This document shows, piece by piece, positions 9,341-18,777 of a stretch of DNA of 64,000 nucleotides. The DNA comes from Gracilibacillus caseinilyticus (GTDB lineage: Bacteria; Bacillota; Bacilli; Bacillales; Amphibacillaceae). The stretch lies in assembly GCF_022919115.1 (NCBI RefSeq), contig NZ_CP095072.1:3906001-3970000 (forward strand). Reading direction: 5' to 3'. The number at the start of each line of letters is the position of its first letter. Within the stretch, counting starts at the first letter, position 1. The notes under the pieces were generated by a model that was given only the letters and a program-made list of their open reading frames with translations, was not told where the DNA came from and made no database searches. Both the position numbers and the translations under genes were made by a program.

Positions 9341-9918
9341 ACTGCGCAGTAACAAAATAGTGCTCTTAAACCTTGAGACCATTTTGAAATGTTCTTAGTG
9401 TTATGATATCGCTCCGTCCAACCACTCCACGTCCTGTGGGGCACGGCTGAAGCTAACTTTGTAAAGAAGAACGCTTCACAAAGTGGATCTTCAGCACCTG
9501 CACGTCCCACGGGAGTCTACGTGGTTGGCCTACGCTATGGTTTTGCTCTACAACTAATAACACAGCTAGTATTTTGAGCGGTGTCCTTTAGTGTCTATAC
9601 CTCATCTTTAATATGGATAATGCCTAGCACCCCTGCTTTTAGCTGTTCCATGCGTTGTAGCACTTCCTTAAGCGTAGGAAATAGGCGGAGACTCCCGTGG
9701 AATCAGCGCGAGCTGAAGATCCACTTTTGAAAGAAAAGAATTTTCTTTCAAAAGTTAGCTGAAGCCGTGCCCACAGGACGCGGAGCCTATTTCCGGAACT
9801 TTGCTAAGCACAGTAAAAATGTCATAATCACCAAATGGAAATAAAATTTTACAGCATTAGATAGATTCTTACTTAGGATAAAATATGATACATAGCCAGA
9901 GTCTCTTTCCTTCGCAGT
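9341..9918. repeat. Family-1 modular palindromic element, copy 2 (full-length, class-B ends)
   Basis: Ends ACTGCGCAGTAAC and CTTCGCAGT. It contains both long palindromic modules of the family: module A (9413-9537, CCGTCCAACCACTCCACGTCC ... split arms facing GTGGTTGGCC) with tip CTTTGT/ACAAAG, and module B (9670-9810, CGTAGGAAATAGGCGGAGACT ... its complement) with tip AAAGAAAAGAATTTTCTTT. It fills most of the 899-bp gap between ugpB and the aldo/keto reductase. No gene was seen there. Confidence 0.8.
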
Positions 9919-10038
9919 ATGTTTCTACTGCGTATTGTCTGTAATTAGAACAGCGCCTATCTATTTCCGGGTTGTTCGTTTTTTAGGATGCATAATTCAG
10001 TTATGTCCTCTTCTCTTATTTCGCCTTATCATAATACT

Positions 10039-10968
10039 TTACCGGTATATCTGATCAATCGCATTATATTCTTTGTCCGTTAATGCGACATCTAATGTGT
10101 TGAGATTCGCTTTTACTTGATCGGGTTTTTTAGCACCAGGGATGATCGTGTCGATTGCTGGATGGTTTAAATACCATGCCAGTACAAGGTGCGCTACCTC
10201 TACCCCTTTATTGTTGGCTATTCCTTTCAGTTGATCCACTCGTTCTAATTCCCTTTCAAATCGTTTCCCTTTAAACTGATCCATATTTTGTCTAAGATCA
10301 TTAAAGCGTGTATCTTTAGTATATTTACCTGCTAACAAGCCAGCTGCAAGTGGAAAGTAAGGAACAAATGAAATGGATTTTTCCTGAACATATGGGAATA
10401 AGTCTTCTTCTGCTTTTCGATTAATTAAATTATATTCACCTTGATAAACATCGACATAGCCATCTTGATTGGCTTCTTGCAGTTGATCTCGGGAAAAATT
10501 AGAAACTCCAATTGATCGGATCTTCCCTTGTTCCTTCAGCTCCTGCAACGCACCTACCGCTTCATATTTAGGCGTGTCTTCATCAGGAAAATGGATATAA
10601 AACAGATCAATATAATCTGTTTTTAACCGCTTCAAGCTATCATCTACCGTTTGCTGTAAGAAGGCAGGTGAATTATCGTTAGCAATATCGTCTCCTTCGT
10701 AACGATGACTGCCTTTTGTCGCAACGATCATCTCATTTCTTTTTCCTGTCTCTTGTAATACTTCGCCAATTAATTCTTCCGATCTTCCTAATCCATAAAT
10801 AAAGGCTGTATCAAGAAAGTCCATTCCTTGATTTATTGCCGTTCTAATTAATTCTTTTCCCGTTTCTTCATTCAAGTTTGGATAAAGATTGTGACCGCCA
10901 ACAGCATTTGTACCGAGTCCTACAGGATTCACTTGTAAATCTGTTGCACCAATTTGTACTTTTTTCAT
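10039..10968 (-). CDS. Aldo/keto reductase
   Basis: A 309-aa NADPH-dependent oxidoreductase of the AKR superfamily with a TIM-barrel pattern. The catalytic Asp/Tyr region reads [19 protein letters not shown], the Lys is in VATKGSH, and the His-equivalent is in DLFYIHFPD. The C-terminal cofactor-binding segment is [21 protein letters not shown] lies upstream of the ATG. It follows the 2-hydroxyacid dehydrogenase gene by 13 bp, so the two are probably one operon for reducing small carbonyl compounds. The substrate is unknown. Confidence 0.85.
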   Translation of the reverse strand: MKKVQIGATDLQVNPVGLGTNAVGGHNLYPNLNEETGKELIRTAINQGMDFLDTAFIYGLGRSEELIGEVLQETGKRNEMIVATKGSHRYEGDDIANDNSPAFLQQTVDDSLKRLKTDYIDLFYIHFPDEDTPKYEAVGALQELKEQGKIRSIGVSNFSRDQLQEANQDGYVDVYQGEYNLINRKAEEDLFPYVQEKSISFVPYFPLAAGLLAGKYTKDTRFNDLRQNMDQFKGKRFERELERVDQLKGIANNKGVEVAHLVLAWYLNHPAIDTIIPGAKKPDQVKANLNTLDVALTDKEYNAIDQIYR

Positions 10969-10981
10969 GAAAATACCTCCA

Positions 10982-11956
10982 TTATGATTGGTTTAGTTCT
11001 TTAATAATAGCTTCTGCTGTTTCACCGTGTAATGCTTGGAGCATATTTTTGGCAGCAAAAAATTTCATTTCCTCGCGTGTTTCGGACGTTGCAGAACCGA
11101 TATGAGGTAAAGTAACTACTTGTTTCATCTTTAACAATGGATTGGCTGAATCAATGGGCTCTTGTTCAAATACATCTAAACCTGCTCCTGCAATTTCATT
11201 ATTCTCTAACGCTTCAATTAATGCTTGTTCATCCACGACAGCCCCTCTTGCTGCATTAATAAAGTGACTAGTGCTCTTCATTTTGCTAAATGCTGCTTTA
11301 TCGATTAAGTGATATGTCTCATCTGTTAATGGTGTCATAAGCAAGATAAAATCAGAACTTTTCAGCAATTCGTCCATCGATTGATATTCGATTTGCCATT
11401 CGTCTTCAACATCTTTTTTACGGGAACGATTATAGTAACTGACATCCATCTGGAAGCCCAGCTTTGCTCTTCTCGCAACCTTTTCTCCTATTCGCCCCAT
11501 TCCGATAATACCTAATTTTTTGTGGTGAACATTCTGGCCAAACAATGGTTGTCCAACAGATTGATCCCATTGTCCTTGTTTAACATATTGGTCTAATTCT
11601 GGTATTCGTCGGGCACTGCTTAAAATTAATCCAAATATTAAATCTGCTACTGTTTCGTCTAATACATAAGGAGTATGTGTTGCGATAATTTGATGACGTT
11701 GTAACGCGTCTACATCAAAATTGTCGTAACCGACGGAAATATTACTGACCACTTCCAGTTGCGTTGCCTGTTCTAGCAATTCATCGTCTATTGCATCTTT
11801 GGCTGTAATTAACCCATGATAGTTTCCAATTTCCTTCAACAGCTGCTCTCTTGGCATCTGTTCATTATTATTCCAACAATCAAGTTCTACGTGCTCTTCT
11901 AAATATTGTTTGACACTATCAGGTATCGGCTCTGTGACTAACACTCTCTTCTTCAT
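10982..11956 (-). CDS. D-isomer-specific 2-hydroxyacid dehydrogenase (glyoxylate/hydroxypyruvate reductase type)
   Basis: A 324-aa NAD(P)-dependent enzyme. The Rossmann motif is [18 protein letters not shown], the catalytic Arg is in [11 protein letters not shown], Glu in DVFEQEP and His in LPHIGSAT. This layout fits glyoxylate/hydroxypyruvate/ketogluconate reductases. AGGAGG precedes the ATG. It is first in the two-gene unit with the aldo/keto reductase. Exact substrate cannot be assigned. Confidence 0.85.
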   Translation of the reverse strand: MKKRVLVTEPIPDSVKQYLEEHVELDCWNNNEQMPREQLLKEIGNYHGLITAKDAIDDELLEQATQLEVVSNISVGYDNFDVDALQRHQIIATHTPYVLDETVADLIFGLILSSARRIPELDQYVKQGQWDQSVGQPLFGQNVHHKKLGIIGMGRIGEKVARRAKLGFQMDVSYYNRSRKKDVEDEWQIEYQSMDELLKSSDFILLMTPLTDETYHLIDKAAFSKMKSTSHFINAARGAVVDEQALIEALENNEIAGAGLDVFEQEPIDSANPLLKMKQVVTLPHIGSATSETREEMKFFAAKNMLQALHGETAEAIIKELNQS

Positions 11957-12114
11957 ATGATCCTCCTATTGTAGCAATCTATTTTAATTGTAGCATGAGT
12001 TATTTTAATATTCGAAAAATGTGTTTATGTGAGGTTAAGAAGATTCCCTGATCAAAATCCGAATCTCCAATCACCGTCAGAAATTGATCATAAATCGTTC
12101 TGGCTTTTTAGTTT

Positions 12115-12414
12115 GATAATATAAATTATGTCTCTTTTTGAAATGTTTTTAGTTGTAGGATACCGCTCCAGCCAACCACTTCGCGTCCAGTGGGGCACGG
12201 CTGAAGATCCACTTCTCTGTGCCTGTCTCTATAAGTATCGCTTCGAAATGAGCTTCCTCGGTATAAAGCAGCAATGAAGTAGTCCAAGTAGTAGCCTAGC
12301 TGAAGAGCCTTGTCCCACAGGACGCAGAGCATATTTCCGGAGCTTTGTTAAATATCTAGAAATATCATAATACCCAAATCGGCAGACAGCTTCAGTTTAC
12401 ATAATCTATATTAA
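12115..12414. repeat. Family-1 modular palindromic element, copy 3 (diverged class-A ends)
   Basis: Outer arms ATATAAATTATGT and ACATAATCTATAT are a diverged form of the class-A inverted repeat. Inside, the left arm of module A (GCTCCAGCCAACCACTTCGC) is joined to the right arm of module B (GGACGCAGAGCATATTTCCG), with a tip of the TCTATAAGTATCGCTTCGAA type. This looks like an internal deletion derivative of the full element. The 584-bp gap has nothing else besides the terminator at its right end. Confidence 0.75.
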
Positions 12415-12501
12415 CGGTATTACTAATACATTATTTCAAAGTACTTTGGGTGAATATGTACAATTACTTTATTGATAATAACTACACTTTAATTACACAT
12501 A

Positions 12502-12535
12502 AAAAAGCAGTCCACTAATGTAAGGACTGCTTTTT
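12502..12535 (-). terminator. Terminator of the ccpN-yqfL unit
   Basis: AAAAAGCAGTCC pairs with GGACTGCTTTTT just beyond the yqfL stop; on the minus strand the stem is followed by a T run. Confidence 0.75.
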
Positions 12536-12540
12536 CGCTT

Positions 12541-13353
12541 TTATTGCTGTTCCGATCTGAGTTCGATAATAACTCCTGCTGTTTCTTCGATTGATTTATC
12601 CGACACATTAATGACCGGACATCCGAGTCGTTCCATTAATGCATTGGCTGTTTTCAATTCTCGTTTTATTTGATCCATTGATGCGTATTTCGATTGTGCT
12701 GGTAAGCCTAATGTTTTTAATCGTTCCGTTCTGATTTTCAACAAATGTCCTGGATCGATGGTTAAACCAATGATCATTCTATCAGATGGTTTGAATAATT
12801 CCTCTGGCGATTCCATGTCAGGTAATATCGGAAGATTTGCTGTTTTGATTCCTTTATGTGCCAGAAAAATGCTAAGAGGTGTTTTCGAGGTTCTTGAAAC
12901 ACCAATCAATACCACATCAGCAGATAGAAGTCCCTTTACATCCTTGCCATCATCGTATTTCACAGCGAACTCGACTGCTTCAATCCGCTTAAAATATTCT
13001 TCATCCAAAACTTGGCGCTGGCCCGGCTCCGGCTTTGGATTATCATTGAACGTATCAATATATGCCTGCATCATCGGGCCCATCACATCAACCGCACGGA
13101 TATCGTAACGAATTGCCTCCTGCTGCATTTTTGCTCGCAATTCTGGCTGAACAAGCGTATACGCTATGAAGCTTTTCTTCTCGCGCACTTCCTGGATAAT
13201 CGCTTCAATTTCTTCTTCTGTCTGTATATGACTGTACCTTTTCATATCCACCTTATTTTGTGTGAATTGTCTGATCGTTGCTCTGACCACTGCTTCAGCG
13301 GTCTCTCCTACTGCATCCGAACATATATAAACAACAGAATGGTTATTTGTCAT
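12541..13353 (-). CDS. yqfL: Pyruvate,phosphate dikinase / PEP synthase regulatory protein
   Basis: A 270-aa DUF299-family bifunctional serine/threonine kinase/phosphorylase. In this family ADP-dependent phosphorylation inactivates, and Pi-dependent dephosphorylation reactivates, the dikinase or PEP synthase. The P-loop-like motif GVSRTSKTP is at residues 151-159. The gene follows ccpN by 20 bp, the B. subtilis order, where it modulates CcpN activity. No dikinase gene lies in the window. Confidence 0.92.
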   Translation of the reverse strand: MTNNHSVVYICSDAVGETAEAVVRATIRQFTQNKVDMKRYSHIQTEEEIEAIIQEVREKKSFIAYTLVQPELRAKMQQEAIRYDIRAVDVMGPMMQAYIDTFNDNPKPEPGQRQVLDEEYFKRIEAVEFAVKYDDGKDVKGLLSADVVLIGVSRTSKTPLSIFLAHKGIKTANLPILPDMESPEELFKPSDRMIIGLTIDPGHLLKIRTERLKTLGLPAQSKYASMDQIKRELKTANALMERLGCPVINVSDKSIEETAGVIIELRSEQQ

Positions 13354-13373
13354 TACGAAGACTCCCCCTTGCG

Positions 13374-14006
13374 TTATGCTTCTGATCCCATCTCAATTAA
13401 AGCTTTGACTATATTTGTTTTGGTAATGCGACCAATTACTTTCAATGCCTGGCTATTCTCTGCAGATTTAACGACTGGTAAACTGTCCACTTCATAATAG
13501 ACCATCATTTGTGCCGCTTCAAACGCTGTTTTCTCCGGCTCAATCGTATAGACCTTTGGCTGTTTGGTCATCACAAGCTGTACAGGCATTGATGCTGCCT
13601 GTGCGTTACCTAAAGTAACTTTCAACAGATCTTTTCGTGAGACAATGCCTTCTAATTCATTTTGATCATTGACCACCATTAGTGTTCCAACATCCTCAAG
13701 AAAAAGACTAATCACTGCATCATTGACTGTCGTCGTTCCCTTAACAGTAATTGCTACCCCTTGGATATCTTTGACAAACGTTTGATTCCAAATATCCTGT
13801 TGTTTTTGTTTTTGCATATTTTTGGATAAATAATAGCCTACCTTTGGTTTTGCTTCGATTTGTCCCGTCATCACTAATACGGCCAAATCAGAACGAAGTG
13901 TACCTTTGCTGACACCAAGCATTTCTGCAATTTGCTCTGCTGTGATCGGTTCATGTTTCGATAAAATATTCATTATTTCTTTTTGCCTTTTAGTAAAATC
14001 GATCAT
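13374..14006 (-). CDS. ccpN: Control catabolite protein of gluconeogenesis, HTH-CBS repressor
   Basis: A 210-aa transcription repressor: N-terminal DeoR-like winged helix (ITAEQIAEMLGVSKGTLRSDLAVL) and two CBS domains (about residues 75-135 and 140-205) that sense adenine nucleotides in the family. B. subtilis CcpN represses gapB and pckA in the presence of glucose. Start at 14006 gives 6 bases from AGGAGG; the adjacent upstream ATG at 14009 would leave only 3. Forms an operon with yqfL. Confidence 0.92.
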   Translation of the reverse strand: MIDFTKRQKEIMNILSKHEPITAEQIAEMLGVSKGTLRSDLAVLVMTGQIEAKPKVGYYLSKNMQKQKQQDIWNQTFVKDIQGVAITVKGTTTVNDAVISLFLEDVGTLMVVNDQNELEGIVSRKDLLKVTLGNAQAASMPVQLVMTKQPKVYTIEPEKTAFEAAQMMVYYEVDSLPVVKSAENSQALKVIGRITKTNIVKALIEMGSEA

Positions 14007-14225
14007 CATTTTCCTCCTGCTTTCGCACCAAAACGTCCAATTTCATGTATAAAAATATCATAACATATTTTGTACACAAGCGAGTAAAGCAATTCCTAAA
14101 AACTCGGCCACATTCCAAAACAAAGCCATTTCTACACTTATTTTATTCGGTGATTTACATTATCGGGAGAAATTCAAATTATCTGTAAAGCAGGTTACAA
14201 AATGCAGATAATATTATATGATATA

Positions 14226-14240
14226 AAGGAACGCTTACAT
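14226..14240 (-). promoter_or_regulatory. cre-like site (CcpA operator candidate)
   Basis: On the minus strand ATGTAAGCGTTCCTT matches the cre consensus WTGNAANCGNWNNCW except at one position. It lies directly before the ribosome site of the MFS gene, where a roadblock would act. Single-site matches of this kind are common by chance. Confidence 0.35.
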
Positions 14241-14256
14241 AAGGAGTTTTATACAT

Positions 14257-15492
14257 ATGCCATTTAAAACGAAAACGACTTATTACATGTTACTTTTCGT
14301 TATTTTTGGAGGGTATCTTATATTTGGTGTCTCTGAAAATATTAAAGGTCCAGCATTACCTGAAATGCAAAGCGAATTAGTACTTAGTGATGGTACGCTA
14401 GGGTTATTGTTAGCGATTAACTCTTTCGGCTTTTTACTTGCATGCACGTACTCTTCATGGTTGATTGCCAAAATCGGTACTAAAGTAACGAGCATCTTAA
14501 CCTTTCTATTAATGGCGATTTCCGGAGTTTGTATCTTTTATTCCACTAACTTTGCCTCGTTAGTTGGAGCATATTTTTTACTCTACATTGGGAATGGTAT
14601 GCTTGAAATCAGTTTAGCGATTATCGCTGCTCGTTTGTTTACAAAAAACACAGGTACCATGTTGAATTTGTCTCATTTCTTTTATGGACTTGGTTCGACA
14701 GTGGCGCCAATAATTGCTGCCCAAATGATGGGATGGGAATGGAATGCAACAGAACTAGGCTGGCGCGGTATGTATATGATTATGCTAGCACTTTCTGTAT
14801 TACCGATTATCCCAGTGATCTTGAGCAAATTTCCTGAAGAAGAAACGGAAGAGACGGAAGACCAAACCTCTTTCAAAAAATTAATGAAAGACCCGATTGC
14901 CTGGCTGATCGTATTTGCTCTAACCATGGGTGTCACGACTGAGTTAGGAATTGCCGCCTGGTTAGTCAACTACTTAGTGAAAGTGAGTGACTGGGGCATT
15001 TCGGCGGCGTCCAGCATGCTTTCTATCTTTTTCTTTTCTTTCATGTTGGCACGTTTGTTATTAGGGCCTGTCACAGATAAATTTGGATATGCCCGATCGA
15101 TTATTGTGTTCTCCATTTTCGCCGGCGTATTCAGTCTTATTCCGATCTTTGCAGGTGGTTCAACCGCCATTTTGTTCGCTATTGCTGGATTCGGTGTTGG
15201 CCCGATATATCCAACTATGATGGCGCTTCTTGCCAAGAAATACACTAAGGGCACCGATTCTGCGATTACTTTTACCGTTGTGATGGTCGGTATCGGTGGT
15301 GTTATAACAAATTTATTAATTGGATATATTATTGAAGGCGTGACGCAGTTATCTTTTGGTACTACCCTGAAAGAGAGTAACCAGATCGGTATGCAAGCAG
15401 GATATGTCTTCATTGCCATTACAGCAATATTTTGCGCATGGGCAACCTATGAAATTCATCGAAGGTTGAAAAAAGCAGGCAATGTACTATAA
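14257..15492 (+). CDS. MFS transporter (sugar/small-molecule type)
   Basis: A 411-aa protein with about 12 TM segments. The fold resembles the fucose-permease-like MFS group: an early NIKGPALPEMQ segment, a long helix with RLFTKNTGTMLNLSHFFYG, and the second-half loop RLLLGPVTDKFG. AAGGAG is 10 bases before the ATG. The stop is 20 bp before the next small gene, so they may share a transcript. Substrate unknown; a cre-like site just upstream hints at carbon-source control. Confidence 0.75.
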   Translation: MPFKTKTTYYMLLFVIFGGYLIFGVSENIKGPALPEMQSELVLSDGTLGLLLAINSFGFLLACTYSSWLIAKIGTKVTSILTFLLMAISGVCIFYSTNFASLVGAYFLLYIGNGMLEISLAIIAARLFTKNTGTMLNLSHFFYGLGSTVAPIIAAQMMGWEWNATELGWRGMYMIMLALSVLPIIPVILSKFPEEETEETEDQTSFKKLMKDPIAWLIVFALTMGVTTELGIAAWLVNYLVKVSDWGISAASSMLSIFFFSFMLARLLLGPVTDKFGYARSIIVFSIFAGVFSLIPIFAGGSTAILFAIAGFGVGPIYPTMMALLAKKYTKGTDSAITFTVVMVGIGGVITNLLIGYIIEGVTQLSFGTTLKESNQIGMQAGYVFIAITAIFCAWATYEIHRRLKKAGNVL

Positions 15493-15512
15493 AATTTCTG
15501 GAGGTGATAACC

Positions 15513-15806
15513 GTGGCAACAACAGAAAAAAAGCGTAAAACTTGTGAGAAAGGACATCACTATTACAAAAGCAGTGATTGTCCTACTTGTCCCATTTGTG
15601 AAACAGAACGTAAACCTAGCGATGGTATTTTATCTCAAGTATCAGCACCAGCTAGACGCGCATTGGAAAGTCTACAAATTGAAAACTTACATCAACTGTC
15701 ACGATTTACCGAAAAAGAAATCAAGCAATTGCACGGTATGGGACCAGCTGCCATCAAAATACTAAAAGCATCTTTAGAAAAAGAAAATCTATCCTTTAAA
15801 AAGTAG
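15513..15806 (+). CDS. Small zinc-ribbon / RNA polymerase alpha-CTD-like helix-hairpin-helix protein
   Basis: A 97-aa protein. Residues ~12-36 carry CEKGH...SSDCPTCPICE, a Cys-rich ribbon. Residues ~50-95 (ALESLQIENLHQLSRFTEKE then QLHGMGPAAIKILKASL) look like the helix-hairpin-helix of the RNA polymerase alpha C-terminal domain, a nucleic-acid-binding fold. The GTG at 15513 is 4 bases after an excellent GGAGGTGAT; an upstream GTG overlaps that site and was rejected. Function unknown; nucleic-acid binding is inferred from the fold. Confidence 0.75.
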   Translation: MATTEKKRKTCEKGHHYYKSSDCPTCPICETERKPSDGILSQVSAPARRALESLQIENLHQLSRFTEKEIKQLHGMGPAAIKILKASLEKENLSFKK

Positions 15807-15834
15807 AAAAGCCTGGGGCTGCCCCCAGGCTTTT
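15807..15834. terminator. Bidirectional terminator between convergent genes
   Basis: AAAAGCCTGGGG and CCCCAGGCTTTT form a 12-bp stem with a short loop, lying between two convergent stop codons 33 bp apart. Confidence 0.85.
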
Positions 15835-15839
15835 ACGTA

Positions 15840-17552
15840 TTATTGTGATAGACCTTCAATAGTCATCTCTTCTACTGTAGCAGTTCCGTTGTCCAGCACC
15901 TTTACTTCGGCATTAATACGATCTCCTTGTTCCAGGAATATCGCCATCGGAGCTTTACTTGCATTCACAGAATAAATGGTACTGTTGTCTGTTAATAAGA
16001 ATTGGACTACTTGCCCTTGTTCGGTGGATGTGACAAGCACACGGTTCACTTCTCCTGATACTGATTCTGTCTCTACTTCACCAGTCGATCCGACATTACC
16101 AGGCGCCTGTAACAATGCCATACGATACGCATCCAATGTTTCTTTAGCTGTATCACCAAATACAACAAAATCTGAATCATTGGCTTTTATATAAGCATAT
16201 TGTTTATGCAAACCATTCGGGTCTAATACATTCACAATCCATGTCGGATTTCCATCCACATTATATAAAACGGGCATATATCCTTCCCACTTTTTCTCAG
16301 GGTACTCTTTGTTGACAATCTGTTTTGCCCCTTCACTATCCATAATGCCATTATTCATTTCTCCGCCATAATACGTTAACTCACCACTTCGTGCATTTAT
16401 CAATGTGTAACCGAGCGCAGAGTCGATATTCTCTTTCGGAGATGTTAAATCAGTAAAATAAAACATTTCGCCATTCTCATCGAAAACAGGGGTCACTTCA
16501 GACTCAGAACCTGAAGCATTCGGTATTTTGACATCTTTTTTGCCAAACACACTATTTAGCCACCCATGAATATATTTACCAAAATAGTTATTTTCTAACG
16601 AAGCCATTTCCGAACTGACGGATCCTTCAATAAATTCAGGTGCATCAGCAGTATCCATCATTTTCATATCGCCAGAATCCGGATCGATAATTACCACTTT
16701 CAGCTCTTCCAGGTTTGGTTTATTTGTTATCGACATTGGACGGTATACCGTTTGTACATACCATGGCTTTCCATCTTCATCTACTTCCAGTTGTGCTTCA
16801 CCACTTTGGATATATTGTGGATACTGGTTATAGATAACACGACCGACATATTTTTGAAAATAACTGGAATTTGTGTACTGCATGCTGTCCTCATGAAAGG
16901 ATGGCTGCGCATTGACATTTGTAGCCGAAATCGTGAAATAACCTGCTGTTTCTTTGCCTCTTAAGAACTTCCAGAAATCCGAAAATTCTACTGGCGCCAC
17001 GTAAACTACATCATTTCCTATTTTTTGTACTTGTAATTTACCTAAATCATAAAACTGCGGGTTTGGGACGACACTCATCGCCTTCTGAATTTTGTTTCGT
17101 GCAAATTCCGGTGCCACAGTAATCGGAGTCTCATCTTTCGATAGCGGTTTTGCCTGCTCTTCTTCGCTGACGATTATCGTTTGATTTGCTTCATCCAATG
17201 TCGTAAACCCTGCAATAATAACAACGATCATTGCGATCAGGCCGATCGTAAAAAAGAAAAAGATCGGTCTAACTACTCTTGTTTCTTTCTTTTCACCTGG
17301 TCGGATCATATACAAAAATAACGGCAGCAATACCGCTGCTATGATCAAATTCGCTGCCAGCATATTCGGTACGGTAATAGCAGGCATGATGAAATAAAAC
17401 AATATAGCCGTCAAGACATATCCAGTAATAAAAAGGATCATCCCATGTTTCATAATACGTGAAGCATTGCTCTTGGAAATACTGACTGTTAGTATAAGTC
17501 CGATTACATATCCAATCATCGCGATTAACGATGCTATTAATACACCCATCAT
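15840..17552 (-). CDS. Large membrane-anchored extracytoplasmic protein, unknown
   Basis: A 570-aa protein. Four hydrophobic segments lie within the first ~130 residues (the last ending near IIAGFTTLDEAN), then a ~430-residue hydrophilic part predicted outside the cell. That part seems to contain repeated units: a DEDGKPWYV...VVIIDPDSGD block and later DENGEMFYF...YTLINARSGELTYYGG and VDGNPTWIVNV blocks, all of the pattern strand-turn-strand ending in a DxxSGE-like turn. This recalls PepSY-type or beta-propeller-like modules, but I do not recognise the family. Start at 17552 is 7 bases from AGGAGG. It is downstream of two smaller membrane genes on the same strand. Confidence 0.75.
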   Translation of the reverse strand: MMGVLIASLIAMIGYVIGLILTVSISKSNASRIMKHGMILFITGYVLTAILFYFIMPAITVPNMLAANLIIAAVLLPLFLYMIRPGEKKETRVVRPIFFFFTIGLIAMIVVIIAGFTTLDEANQTIIVSEEEQAKPLSKDETPITVAPEFARNKIQKAMSVVPNPQFYDLGKLQVQKIGNDVVYVAPVEFSDFWKFLRGKETAGYFTISATNVNAQPSFHEDSMQYTNSSYFQKYVGRVIYNQYPQYIQSGEAQLEVDEDGKPWYVQTVYRPMSITNKPNLEELKVVIIDPDSGDMKMMDTADAPEFIEGSVSSEMASLENNYFGKYIHGWLNSVFGKKDVKIPNASGSESEVTPVFDENGEMFYFTDLTSPKENIDSALGYTLINARSGELTYYGGEMNNGIMDSEGAKQIVNKEYPEKKWEGYMPVLYNVDGNPTWIVNVLDPNGLHKQYAYIKANDSDFVVFGDTAKETLDAYRMALLQAPGNVGSTGEVETESVSGEVNRVLVTSTEQGQVVQFLLTDNSTIYSVNASKAPMAIFLEQGDRINAEVKVLDNGTATVEEMTIEGLSQ

Positions 17553-17715
17553 ATACATTCCTCCTCGTTGTCTACTTATCTCTACGGATTTATCTTAGAG
17601 AAGGTTTCATTTTTTAATCCTGAAAGAGATTTACTTGTCACTTGAAGATTGAATTTTCTGTCACGAAATAATAATATCTTTCATCATTCGATACGAGAAT
17701 ACCTGTTCCATCTTG

Positions 17716-18243
17716 TTAAATATAGATGGCTGGGTAATAACCACTTCCCCATTTTGATTGGACGCCTCTCAGTACATATGGAAATTTTTCTTCTTCCATT
17801 TGATTGCCTGACAAATGGTTACTATCTTGAATAGTTGCTGAATTGATCACTTCTGATGACACAGTATGATCAATAACGACATTCGCTGGCGCTGAAGAAT
17901 TCTCATACACGATTTCTGCTTGGTTCATTTGGGCTAAGTAAGTATCTAACTGATCTTCTGGATAAAATATGTTTTGCAACCCTAGTTCGATAAATGACGC
18001 TAATAAAAAGAGGTAGCTTGCCGTAAATCCCCACCAGGCATACGCTCTCACCCGTTGCCACCGAAAAGGCTCGCTGCGCGCAATCAGATAAATAATCCCT
18101 ACACCTAGCGGGAATAGTGGAATTGTCCATTCTCGGTTCACACCTGTTTCCGGATTATTAAAATACCAGTTGAAATTAAGTGAAAACATCCCGACTAATA
18201 CGATCAATACAATTTTCCATTTTGCTGTAGAGCTATTTTTCAA
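17716..18243 (-). CDS. Membrane protein with extracytoplasmic tail, unknown (TTG start)
   Basis: A 175-aa protein with about three hydrophobic segments in residues 8-105 (KWKIVLIVLVGMFSL; TIPLFPLGVGIIYLI; WWGFTASYLFLLASFIEL), then a ~70-residue hydrophilic tail. I infer a TTG start at 18243 because GGTGGAGTGGTGAT precedes it and the upstream 29-aa reading frame stops within the same four bases (TTGA), a classic coupling arrangement. A longer frame with a TTG at 18282 also exists. Family not recognised. Likely functions with its neighbours at the membrane. Confidence 0.6.
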   Translation of the reverse strand: MKNSSTAKWKIVLIVLVGMFSLNFNWYFNNPETGVNREWTIPLFPLGVGIIYLIARSEPFRWQRVRAYAWWGFTASYLFLLASFIELGLQNIFYPEDQLDTYLAQMNQAEIVYENSSAPANVVIDHTVSSEVINSATIQDSNHLSGNQMEEEKFPYVLRGVQSKWGSGYYPAIYI

Positions 18244-18329
18244 CCGATAAAAATCACCACTCCACCTATTATCATCAACCAAGTAAGGCCGAAGACTATT
18301 ACTCCAATGATATCGACCTGAAATTGCAT
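18240..18329 (-). CDS. 29-aa single-helix membrane peptide
   Basis: Starts MQFQVDII and is hydrophobic throughout from residue 6 (including FGLTWLMIIGGVVIFIG at the C-terminus). The ATG has a perfect GGAGGAGGTGA ribosome site 1-2 bases shy of optimal spacing, far stronger than chance, and the stop overlaps the start of the next gene as TTGA. These two facts make it a probable real small protein and the first member of a three-gene membrane unit. Function unknown. Confidence 0.55.
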   Translation of the reverse strand: MQFQVDIIGVIVFGLTWLMIIGGVVIFIG

Positions 18330-18506
18330 GTCACCTCCTCCATTGACATTTTGATTGTCAGACCGTTTTCGTTATACCAAATAATGTAAATAATTCCATA
18401 AAATGTTCCAGTTGGTTTGTAGTCTTTTGATATAGAAAACAGTCTTCAAAGGATTTAGCATTAGAAAAACCGAGCACACACCCTCCCAGTTCTAGCGATA
18501 GCTATC

Positions 18507-18689
18507 TATAATACAGATTATGTGGTAGAACTGTATTGCAATGTGGTAATTTTAACATGTTTTATATGCACAGCAAAGCTCCGGAAATATGCCCCGCAGG
18601 ACGCGAAGTGGTTGGCCGGATCGATATCCTTGCACTAACAACATTTCAAAATTACCACTAAGCAGTTAGTTTACATAATCTGTATTATA
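18507..18689. repeat. Family-1 modular palindromic element, copy 4 (short, class-A ends)
   Basis: Perfect 17-bp outer inverted repeat: TATAATACAGATTATGT at 18507-18523 and its complement at 18673-18689. The inside is reduced to AGCTCCGGAAATATGCCCCG joined to AGGACGCGAAGTGGTTGGCC, a module B / module A hybrid. Lies in the 590-bp gap upstream of the 29-aa gene. Confidence 0.85.
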
Positions 18690-18777
18690 AGAATCTACAC
18701 TTTTTTCTCAATCTTATTAAACAAAAATTTTTAAATTCGGTTTAAATAAGGTAACTCTATACTTTCTTTGCTTATTA

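Noticed and set aside
15840..18329. Defence-system interpretation of the membrane trio
   Set aside because: No nuclease, ATPase, TIR, reverse transcriptase or toxin-like motif is visible in any of the three proteins.
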